Origin: Clostridia bacterium
GTDB taxonomy: Bacteria; Bacillota_A; Clostridia; Oscillospirales; CAG-272
Assembly: GCA_017453335.1 (NCBI GenBank)
Contig: JAFTKI010000064.1
Span: forward strand, 1 to 16,735
DNA: 16,735 bases
Direction: 5' to 3'
The notes beneath the pieces are model-generated. The model had not been told where the DNA came from and searched no databases. It saw only the letters and a list, made by a program, of their open reading frames with translations. Position numbers and translations under genes: made by a program. Positions 1 to 7,112 of the stretch are shown here, piece after piece. The stretch's first letter is position 1. The number at the start of each line of letters is the position of its first letter.

Positions 1-431
<431 letters not shown>

Positions 432-446
432 TCATAAATAAAATTC

Positions 447-950
447 TTATTTATTGAGCAACGTGTTGCTTCCTCTTTCAAGTGCCACGATACCTGTGCG
501 GCACATTTCGATGATCCCGAACGGAACCATCAGCTTGATAAACGCATCGATCTTAATGGGATCTCCCGTGATCTCGATGCACATTCCCTCCGCCGTATAG
601 TCGATCACCTTTGCGCGGTAAACATCCACCGCCGACAGAATGTCACCTCTGGTCTGGGAATTGTTTTTGACCTTGATCAGCATCAATTCACGCTTGATGC
701 AGTCTTCCTCCAAAACCTCAACCTTTTTGACGTTGATCAGCTTGCGAAGCTGGTTCATCAGCTGCTCTCTTGCGTAGCCGTCACCGCTGAGCGAGATGGT
801 GATACGCGAATATTCGGGAGACTCGGTCTCTCCAACCGTCAAAGCATCGATGTTGAAGCCGCGACGCGTGAACATGCTGGTAACGCGCGTCAAAACGCCT
901 GCGCGGTTTTCAACGTAGACCGCGATTACGAATTGATTCGTTTTTTTCAT
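447..950 (-). CDS. ilvN: Acetolactate synthase small (regulatory) subunit
   Basis: This is the regulatory subunit that binds valine and activates the catalytic subunit IlvB encoded directly upstream. The 167-residue length is typical of IlvN/IlvH. An N-terminal ACT domain spans about residues 5-80, with the ligand-loop signature NRAGVLTRVTSMFTRRGFNI starting at residue 15. The rest matches the usual C-terminal IlvN domain, including the segment EITGDPIKIDAFI. The start at 950 follows a GTGAGG ribosome site that overlaps the ilvB stop codon, with only 10 bases between the genes, so the two subunits are probably translationally coupled. The symbol ilvH would be equally acceptable. Valine feedback inhibition is expected from the family and not shown here. 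Confidence 0.95.
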   Translation of the reverse strand: MKKTNQFVIAVYVENRAGVLTRVTSMFTRRGFNIDALTVGETESPEYSRITISLSGDGYAREQLMNQLRKLINVKKVEVLEEDCIKRELMLIKVKNNSQTRGDILSAVDVYRAKVIDYTAEGMCIEITGDPIKIDAFIKLMVPFGIIEMCRTGIVALERGSNTLLNK

Positions 951-960
951 CTGTCACGCC

Positions 961-2640
961 TCACTTTCTCACGATAATATCATCGATCGAGCCGCCGGGA
1001 GGCAACATCGGAAGCACGAATGCATCCTGATCGATGAGCGTGTCGATCACAACGGGGCCGTCGTTCTGCGCAACAGCCTTTTGGAAGGCATCGGCAAATT
1101 CCTCGGGAGTTGACGCGCGGTATGCCGTTGCGCCAAACGCCTCGGCAAGCTTGACGAAATCGGTCTTGCGATCGAGCACCGTGTTGGAATAATGCTTGTT
1201 AAAGAAGAGCGTTTGCCACTGGCGAACCATGCCCAGAACACCGTTGTTCATCAGAACGATCACGATCGGCACACGGTAGGTCACCGCGGTTGCAAGCTCA
1301 TTGAGATTCATACCGAAGCTTCCGTCACCCGTAATCAGCACAGTAGGGTCACCCGACGCGATCTGCGCACCGATTGCGGCACCCAGACCAAAGCCCATCG
1401 TTCCAAGTCCTCCGCTGGATACGAAACGGCGCGCACGGTCAAAGTGAACGTACTGTGCCGCCCACATCTGGTGCTGACCAACGTCGGTCGTGATCACGGT
1501 TGCGGGCTTTTTCTTCTCGTTGATGATATCAAAGATCTTTTTGGGTGTCAAGGGTGCAGGACTTGCATCCTCTGCCTCCTGAATAAAGCGCTCCTGATCT
1601 TGGCGAAGTGCCTCGACCGTTGCAATCCATTCGGGATGCGATTTTTTCTCGGCTCCTGCGGCGATCCGTGCAAACGAATCGGCAACATCGGCAACGATAC
1701 CGATATCCACTTTGACGTTCTTGTTGATCTCGGCAAAATCGGGATCCAGCTGAATGATCTTGGTTCCCTGTGCGTATTTTGCAACGTTACCCGTTGCGCG
1801 GTCGCTGAAGCGAACACCGACAGCCAAGATCAAGTCGGCTTCCTTTTGTGCCATCGAGGACGCATACTTACCGTGCATACCCTGCATTCCAAGGAAACGG
1901 TCGCAATCCACATTGACTGCGGAAAGTCCCATAAAGCTGCATCCGATATATCCGTCGATATGCTTTGCCAAAGCCTCGATCTGCTTGCCAAGTCCCAAGC
2001 CTGCGGCACCGCCGCCAATGTATATGTAGGGACGCTCGGCTTGATTCAAAAGCTCGATTGCCTCTTTGATCTGTGCGTCGTCAGCGATCGGAAGCGGGAG
2101 CTTCTCCACCTTCGGCTTTGCCTCATATTCGCAGGTTGCCACCTGTACGTTTTTCGGGATATCGATCAGCACGGGGCCGGGTCTGCCCGACTTTGCGATC
2201 TGGATCGCCTCGCGCACGATATCTGCCAGATCCTCTACGCGATGTACAAAATAGTTATGCTTGGTGATCGGAAGCGTTACGCCCGTGATATCGATCTCCT
2301 GGAAGCTGTCCTTACCGATCAGATGTGCGGGTACGTTACCCGTGATCGCAACCATCGGGATCGAATCCAGCATGGCGGTTGCGATCCCCGTAACCAGATT
2401 GGTAGCGCCGGGACCCGATGTGGCGATACAAACGCCCACCTTACCCGTGGCACGGGAATAGCCGTCTGCTGCGTGGGATGCGCCCTGCTCGTGCGCCGTG
2501 AGATAGTGATTGATCCGATCCGATGCCTTATAAAGCGCATCGTATATATTGATTGCCTGACCGCCGGGGTAACCGAACACATCGGTGATTCCCTGCTCGA
2601 TCAAGGTTTCGATTAAAATTTCTGCTCCTGTCATTTTCAT
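961..2640 (-). CDS. ilvB: Acetolactate synthase large (catalytic) subunit
   Basis: This thiamine-diphosphate enzyme condenses pyruvate with pyruvate or 2-oxobutyrate, the first common step of branched-chain amino acid synthesis. The 559-residue length is normal. Domains in order are the N-terminal pyrimidine-binding domain with catalytic Glu51 in TAHEQGA, the central FAD/Rossmann-like domain (about 190-330), and the C-terminal pyrophosphate-binding domain with GDGS at 438-441 and NN at 465-466, the classical GDG...NN motif. The start at 2640 is favoured over the next ATG, two codons on, because AGGAGG sits 7 bases upstream. That ribosome site lies directly after the leuA stop, only 16 bases away. 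The gene sits between leuA and ilvN in a tight operon, so an anabolic, FAD-containing, leucine-responsive enzyme is more likely than the catabolic AlsS type. Confidence 0.96.
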   Translation of the reverse strand: MKMTGAEILIETLIEQGITDVFGYPGGQAINIYDALYKASDRINHYLTAHEQGASHAADGYSRATGKVGVCIATSGPGATNLVTGIATAMLDSIPMVAITGNVPAHLIGKDSFQEIDITGVTLPITKHNYFVHRVEDLADIVREAIQIAKSGRPGPVLIDIPKNVQVATCEYEAKPKVEKLPLPIADDAQIKEAIELLNQAERPYIYIGGGAAGLGLGKQIEALAKHIDGYIGCSFMGLSAVNVDCDRFLGMQGMHGKYASSMAQKEADLILAVGVRFSDRATGNVAKYAQGTKIIQLDPDFAEINKNVKVDIGIVADVADSFARIAAGAEKKSHPEWIATVEALRQDQERFIQEAEDASPAPLTPKKIFDIINEKKKPATVITTDVGQHQMWAAQYVHFDRARRFVSSGGLGTMGFGLGAAIGAQIASGDPTVLITGDGSFGMNLNELATAVTYRVPIVIVLMNNGVLGMVRQWQTLFFNKHYSNTVLDRKTDFVKLAEAFGATAYRASTPEEFADAFQKAVAQNDGPVVIDTLIDQDAFVLPMLPPGGSIDDIIVRK

Positions 2641-2656
2641 GGCAGTTCCTCCTCTT

Positions 2657-4321
2657 TTATTGCTCCTCTTCCAGCAGGCGGTTCACGGCACTTACCAGCG
2701 CCTTCACCGAAGCAACCACGATATCGCTGTCAATTCCCGCACCCCAATAGGTCTTGGAATTGTAAACGATGCTTACATAGGATGCCGCCTTAGAGGTGGA
2801 AGCCCCCTCCAATGCGTGCTGTGTATAGGTTTCCAAAAAGTACTCTTTTCCCGTCAGCAGCTTGATCGCGTTGCTGACCGCATCCAAGCTACCGTTACCC
2901 TTTGCGCTGAGCAGCTGCTCCTTGCCGCAATAGTTCAAAGAAACACTTGCGGTAACGCCGTCCGAGCCCTCGCTGTAAAAGGCTTTCTTGACATCCAAAC
3001 GGGAATTTTGATTAACGAAGTCACGGACGAAAATATCATAAACCTCCTGCGGCTTCAGCTCACGATGCTCGTGGTCGGAAATGTTTTTGACATGATAACC
3101 GAACACCTCGCGCATCTTGGGGGGCAAAATGTGATTGTACTGGGTTTCCAGAATGTACCCGATTCCGCCCTTACCCGACTGGGAGTTGATGCGGATCACA
3201 TCGGCCTCATAAACGCGTCCTACATCGCAGGGATCGATGGGCAGATACGGCACGTTCCAGACACCGCCGCGCTCCTCGCGCCACTTCATTCCCTTGGCAA
3301 TGGCATCCTGGTGCGAGCCGCTGAATGCCGCGAACACCAGCTTGCCGCTGTAGGGCTGTCTTTCGTAAACATGCATTCCCGTTACGCGCTCATAGATCTC
3401 GGTGATCTCGGGCAGATTGGAAAAATCAAGCTCGGGATCGATCCCCTGTGAGAACATATTGAGTGCCAGCGTGATGATATCAACGTTACCCGTGCGCTCG
3501 CCGTTTCCGAAAAGCGTACCCTCAATACGGTCGCCGCCTGCCAGAAGTCCCATCTCGCTGTCCGCCACCGCACAGCCGCGGTCGTTATGCGGATGCAAAG
3601 AGATCACAAGATTTTCTCTGTTCATCAGATTCTTGCACATATACTCAACCTGTGCGGCGTAGATATGCGGCATGGAATGAGAAACCGTAACGGGCAGGTT
3701 GATAATTACCTTATCCTCGGGCGTGGGCTGCCAGATCGAGATCACCTTGTTGCAGATCTCTGCGGCAAATTCGGGCTCGGTTCCCGTAAAGCTTTCGGGA
3801 GAATACTCAAACTGAATATGTCCGTGCGCCTTCTCGCGGTACTTCTTGCAAAGCTCGGCACCGAACTCGGCAATTTTGACGATCTCTTCCTTGCTCTTGC
3901 GGAACACCTGCTCGCGTTGTGCCACCGAGGTGGAATTATACAGATGTACGATCGCGTGCGGTGCGCCGTCGATTGCCTCAAAGGTCTTGGCAATGATATG
4001 CTCACGCGACTGCGTCAGAACCTGAATGGTCACGTCATCGGGGATCAACTTTTGCTCGATCAACGCGCGGCAGAAATTATACTCGGTCTCGGATGCGGCG
4101 GGAAAGCCGATCTCGATCTCCTTAAAGCCGATGCCGCACAAATATTTGAAAAAGTCAAGCTTTTCCTCAAGACTCATCGGGGTAACGAGAGCCTGGTTTC
4201 CGTCACGCAGGTCAACGCTGCACCAGATCGGCGCCTTTTCCACGCGGTCCTTTGTGATCCAATCCATGTTGTTCCCCGCAGGAACAAAATACTGTTTTGC
4301 ATATTTGCTGCAATTTTCCAT
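2657..4321 (-). CDS. leuA: 2-isopropylmalate synthase, long (LeuA type 2) form
   Basis: LeuA condenses acetyl-CoA with 2-oxoisovalerate, the committed step of leucine synthesis. The 554-residue protein has the DRE-TIM barrel signature VDLRDGNQ at residues 36-43, the metal-binding HPHND at 243-247 and GNGERTGN at 272-279. A linker region (FSGSHQDAI at 333-341, GKGGIGYILE near 384) leads to a C-terminal LeuA allosteric dimer domain from about 440 to 550, where leucine normally binds. The N-terminus with WCSVDLRDGNQAL resembles the mycobacterial and fungal LeuA rather than the short E. coli form. The start has AAAGGAG 9 bases upstream and lies immediately after a leucine T-box. It is the first gene of the operon. 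Confidence in the function is high; the type-2 assignment rests on remembered family resemblance. Confidence 0.95.
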   Translation of the reverse strand: MENCSKYAKQYFVPAGNNMDWITKDRVEKAPIWCSVDLRDGNQALVTPMSLEEKLDFFKYLCGIGFKEIEIGFPAASETEYNFCRALIEQKLIPDDVTIQVLTQSREHIIAKTFEAIDGAPHAIVHLYNSTSVAQREQVFRKSKEEIVKIAEFGAELCKKYREKAHGHIQFEYSPESFTGTEPEFAAEICNKVISIWQPTPEDKVIINLPVTVSHSMPHIYAAQVEYMCKNLMNRENLVISLHPHNDRGCAVADSEMGLLAGGDRIEGTLFGNGERTGNVDIITLALNMFSQGIDPELDFSNLPEITEIYERVTGMHVYERQPYSGKLVFAAFSGSHQDAIAKGMKWREERGGVWNVPYLPIDPCDVGRVYEADVIRINSQSGKGGIGYILETQYNHILPPKMREVFGYHVKNISDHEHRELKPQEVYDIFVRDFVNQNSRLDVKKAFYSEGSDGVTASVSLNYCGKEQLLSAKGNGSLDAVSNAIKLLTGKEYFLETYTQHALEGASTSKAASYVSIVYNSKTYWGAGIDSDIVVASVKALVSAVNRLLEEEQ

Positions 4322-4648
4322 GATTACGAACTCCTTTCGTGCGTACCCGAAGACTCCTCTGAAAACAAAAAGCCCCTTTTACGCAAAGCACTGAACTTTT
4401 GCATAAAAGAGACGAAGATTTCAACTCCGCGGGACCACTCTGCTTGGTGACTGCCACCCACTTACGCCGTATCAATCAATACAGCCTCTCTGTAACGGGA
4501 GAACCCGTCCAATTCTACTCGGCAAAAGCCTTTGGGTTGGAGGCTCAAGGATGAGTTATATTCGGACACACAAATTGTCTTGCACCAACCGACAACTCTC
4601 TGCACAGCACATCCGAACTTTTTTCCTATCATAGCCTATCATTAATTT
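4322..4648 (-). promoter_or_regulatory. Leucine T-box riboswitch leader of the leuA-ilvBNC operon
   Basis: This leader RNA should read the charging state of tRNA-Leu. On the minus strand, Stem I has the conserved distal region AGAGAG near 4600-4595, with a TTGTC/GACAA stem (4595-4591 with 4579-4575) closing the GGTTGGTGCAA loop. The specifier loop contains AACTC, giving the Leu codon CUC at 4555-4553, followed by the common CCTTGAGCC. A Stem III-like hairpin GCTGTAT/ATACGGC follows. The T-box proper reads AGAGTGGTCCCGCGG across about 4440-4427. Its TGGT (4437-4434) would pair with the ACCA end of tRNA-Leu. The antiterminator pairs AGAG and GCGGAG with CTTCGT and CTCT, and that CTCT also forms the base of the terminator, giving mutually exclusive folds. 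The 5' end at about 4648 is inferred from the promoter. Confidence 0.95.
4367..4411 (-). terminator. T-box-controlled intrinsic terminator before leuA
   Basis: On the minus strand CTCTTTTATGCAAAG (4411-4397) pairs with CTTTGCGTAAAAGGG (4388-4374) around an 8-base loop, followed by a run of five T. The first four bases are shared with the antiterminator, so tRNA-stabilised antitermination would let transcription continue into leuA. Confidence 0.9.
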
Positions 4649-4654
4649 TACTAT

Positions 4655-4683
4655 ATTATAATACAAAATCAAGATTTCGTCAA
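4655..4683 (-). promoter_or_regulatory. Sigma-A type promoter of the leuA operon
   Basis: On the minus strand a -35 box TTGACG (4683-4678) and a -10 box TATAAT (4660-4655) are separated by exactly 17 bases. A long A-rich stretch at about 4687-4712 just upstream could act as an UP element. The predicted start near 4648 gives a leader of about 325 nt, which fits a T-box. Confidence 0.88.
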
Positions 4684-4784
4684 GTATTTTTTCGTTTTTT
4701 TTTATTTTTTAACAGGTTTACAAATTCAGAAAGCAATTTTGTCGTTTTCTTGTTATTTTTGACAAAAAATCCACCGATCAGTAA

Positions 4785-4810
4785 GAGCCGTCTTCCGAAA
4801 AAGACGGCTC
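4785..4810 (-). terminator. Hairpin after the CapD-like gene, probable terminator
   Basis: A perfect 10-base inverted repeat GAGCCGTCTT / AAGACGGCTC with a 6-base loop lies 13 bases beyond the stop codon of the gene at 4824-6773. Read on the minus strand it is followed by TTACTG and only later by a T6 run, so the U tract is poor. It may be a weak intrinsic terminator or a 3'-end stabilising hairpin. It also separates that gene from the leuA promoter. Confidence 0.55.
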
Positions 4811-4823
4811 CTGCAAGCTCATT

Positions 4824-6773
4824 TTATGTTGTGGGGATTTCCTGCTTTTGGGCTGCATCAACCTCTTTCATTTCCTCGGATTGCTCCGCCTTACGGTTGA
4901 CCAAATTCGGGCTGTGGAAGGTAGGAACAGCGCGCTTCAGGGCATCCTTGATCTTTTCCGATGCGATCTCGTTTTCGCTTTCCCGAACCGCCGTCAAAAG
5001 GATATCGATCTTCTCATCCACTTCGGCACGCGTCAGCGAGGAATCCTTTTCGATAAAGATCATATCGTTCTCGGTCTTGGTCAAGGTTTCGGTCTTGATC
5101 AACAGCTCCTCGTACAGCTTCTCTCCCGGACGCAAACCGATCTCCTCAATCTTGATATCCACATCGGGCTCCAGACCGGAAAGCTTGATCATATTTCTTG
5201 CCAGATCGTAAATACGAACCGGCTTACCCATATCCAGAACGAAAAGCTCGCCCTTCTTTGCCATAGCCCCCGCTTGGATCACAAGCTGGCTGGCTTCGGG
5301 AATGGTCATAAAGTAACGAATGATCCGCTTGTCGGTGATGGTAACGGGACCTCCGTTTGCGATCTGACGCTTAAAGAGCGGAATGACAGAGCCGTTCGAT
5401 CCCAGCACGTTTCCGAAGCGAACCGAAGCAAAGCTGGTCTGACTGTCGCCGCGGCACTGCACGATCATTTCACACATCCGCTTGGATGCGCCCATAATAT
5501 TGGTGGGATTGACGGCCTTATCGGTGGAGATCAGAATAAACTTCTCTACCCCGTATTTCTCCGCCATATCCGCGGTATTATAGGTTCCGATGATATTATT
5601 TTTGATTGCCTCACAGCCGCTATGCTCCATCAGCGGAACGTGCTTGTGTGCGGCAGCATGGAAAACAATGTTGGGACGGTACGCATTGAATACCGATTCC
5701 AAGCGCTTACGGTCACGCACCGATGCGATCTCGACCACAAGATCCAGATTCTTGCCGTATGTGCGCAACAGCTCCTGTTGGATATCGTATGCATTATTTT
5801 CATAAATGTCCAGAATGATCAGCTTGGACGGATTGCATTTTGCAAGCTGTCGGCAAAGCTCACTTCCGATCGATCCGCCTCCACCCGTCACCAAAACCAC
5901 CTTACCGTTGTAATAACGGAAGGAATCGCTGTTGTTGATCTGCAAGGATTTACGGAACAGCAGGTCTTCAATCTGGAATTCACGAAGTCTTGCCTGTCGA
6001 ACACGCGGACTCTCCTGGGCATCCTTCATGGGTGTATCGTACAGCTTGACCTTGCAGTTGGTCTGCGAATAAAATTCGTACACCTTCGAGGCTTCTTCGC
6101 TGGTCAGCTTGGGCAGTGCAACGAAGATCTCGCTGACCTCCTGCGATTGAATAAAGTCAAGAAGCCTATCGTCCTCACGGTAAACCTTCAGCCCTGCAAC
6201 ACGGCTTCCAACCTTAGAGGGATCCTTATCGATAAAAAAGATCGGTTTATAGTTTGACTTTTTACTGTAAGTCAGCTCCTCTGCAAGTAAAGCACCGATC
6301 TGTCCCGCACCGACAATGGCAACGGGGATCTTGTGGCGCTCGTTTTCCTCGGAGCGTTTGATGTGCTTATAGAGCTGACGGTAGGCAAAACGCGACATCA
6401 GCACGAGCAACGCGTTGAAAGCACTCACCGTAAGGAAATGCCAGATACCGTTATCGGTACCAAAGGCAAATGTCAAGCCGAGTGCAACAAGGCAGCTCAC
6501 GCCGTCCGACACGATCATTTTCATGTAGATCGTTGTATTCGTATAGCGCCATACGTTGAAATAGATACCGGCGATCATACGGACTGCCAGTATGACACCC
6601 AATAAGATCGCAGAATTCAATAAAAACAGATTTGGTTCCTCGTATTTCAATGATTTATCCAAAAAGACGGTGGATAAATAATACACCGCATCGATTGCGA
6701 TAAAACAAAAAATATCAAACAGAATCAGAAGTGCTTTTCTTGTTCTCTTTCTGCGGAGCGGATTTAAGCTCAT
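4824..6773 (-). CDS. Membrane-bound UDP-sugar 4,6-dehydratase, CapD/PglF/WbpM-like
   Basis: Members of this family act at the inner face of the membrane and convert UDP-GlcNAc to a 4-keto-6-deoxy sugar used for capsule, glycan or protein glycosylation. The 649-residue protein starts with about four membrane segments (roughly 13-37, 50-73, 86-106, 109-130). A CoA-binding-like Rossmann domain follows with GAGQIG at 155-160, then an extended SDR domain with TGGGGSIGSE at 296-305, HAAAHKHVP at 372-380 and STDKAVNPT at 416-424. The usual YxxxK is MGASK at 427-431, with Met in the Tyr position, as known for WbpM and PglF and unlike soluble FlaA1. The C-terminal 40 residues are charged and variable. 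The start has an AAAGGGATGAG ribosome site and its own promoter. The exact substrate is not shown, and no glycosyltransferase or other glycan gene is adjacent in the window. Confidence 0.9.
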   Translation of the reverse strand: MSLNPLRRKRTRKALLILFDIFCFIAIDAVYYLSTVFLDKSLKYEEPNLFLLNSAILLGVILAVRMIAGIYFNVWRYTNTTIYMKMIVSDGVSCLVALGLTFAFGTDNGIWHFLTVSAFNALLVLMSRFAYRQLYKHIKRSEENERHKIPVAIVGAGQIGALLAEELTYSKKSNYKPIFFIDKDPSKVGSRVAGLKVYREDDRLLDFIQSQEVSEIFVALPKLTSEEASKVYEFYSQTNCKVKLYDTPMKDAQESPRVRQARLREFQIEDLLFRKSLQINNSDSFRYYNGKVVLVTGGGGSIGSELCRQLAKCNPSKLIILDIYENNAYDIQQELLRTYGKNLDLVVEIASVRDRKRLESVFNAYRPNIVFHAAAHKHVPLMEHSGCEAIKNNIIGTYNTADMAEKYGVEKFILISTDKAVNPTNIMGASKRMCEMIVQCRGDSQTSFASVRFGNVLGSNGSVIPLFKRQIANGGPVTITDKRIIRYFMTIPEASQLVIQAGAMAKKGELFVLDMGKPVRIYDLARNMIKLSGLEPDVDIKIEEIGLRPGEKLYEELLIKTETLTKTENDMIFIEKDSSLTRAEVDEKIDILLTAVRESENEIASEKIKDALKRAVPTFHSPNLVNRKAEQSEEMKEVDAAQKQEIPTT

Positions 6774-6842
6774 TTTCTCATCCCTTTCCTGTTACTTCCC
6801 TATTCTCTAAAATAAATAAAACCTTTTCCAAAGGGGAAATCA

Positions 6843-6858
6843 AGAACAATTCAGTTCT
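6843..6858. promoter_or_regulatory. Dyad at the predicted transcription start of the CapD-like gene
   Basis: The sequence AGAACTGAATTGTTCT on the minus strand is a 5-base inverted repeat (AGAAC/GTTCT) with a 6-base AT-rich centre. It begins 5 bases after the -10 box and covers the expected start site. It could be an operator or a small 5' hairpin. No matching regulator is encoded nearby. Confidence 0.35.
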
Positions 6859-6862
6859 CCTT

Positions 6863-6891
6863 ATTATAACACACTTGTGTTTCCTTGTCAA
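6863..6891 (-). promoter_or_regulatory. Consensus sigma-A promoter of the CapD-like gene
   Basis: On the minus strand TTGACA (6891-6886) and TATAAT (6868-6863) match consensus at all twelve positions with a 17-base spacer. The leader to the start codon at 6773 is about 80 nt. This suggests strong, mainly constitutive expression unless the overlapping dyad is an operator. Confidence 0.9.
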
Positions 6892-7041
6892 GTCCTTTTC
6901 GCCGGTCGGCACAGGAGATACTTTGAAAAAGAACCAAAAATATTTCTTTTTGAGTTTTTATCCCAAAGCACTTTATTGTTCAGCCGACAGTCGAAATACC
7001 TTTGCAAAAATAACCGATCCCAAATCCTGTACTACAAGCAG

Positions 7042-7085
7042 AAAGAGAGAACAAATCGGTTGAAATACCGAGATGTTCTCTCTTT
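7042..7085 (-). terminator. Long hairpin after the CvpA-like gene, probable terminator
   Basis: AAAGAGAGAACA (7042-7053) is perfectly complementary to TGTTCTCTCTTT (7074-7085), with an inner TCGG/CCGA stem around an 8-base loop. It lies 27 bases beyond the stop at 7113. Read on the minus strand the T run is short (TTTCTG). Read on the plus strand it is TTTTT, but no plus-strand gene precedes it. It is most likely the 3' end of the upstream minus-strand transcript and may work in both directions. Confidence 0.65.
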
Positions 7086-7112
7086 TTGGGTTATGATTTA
7101 TGATTCAACGGA

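Noticed and set aside
1192..2616. 474-codon open frame antisense to ilvB
   Set aside because: ilvB is certain from its motifs. The antisense product has no family features, and similar long shadows occur opposite most genes here.
4848..6257. 469-codon open frame antisense to the CapD-like gene
   Set aside because: Same reasoning: the sense frame has Rossmann and SDR motifs, while the antisense frame has none and lacks a ribosome site.
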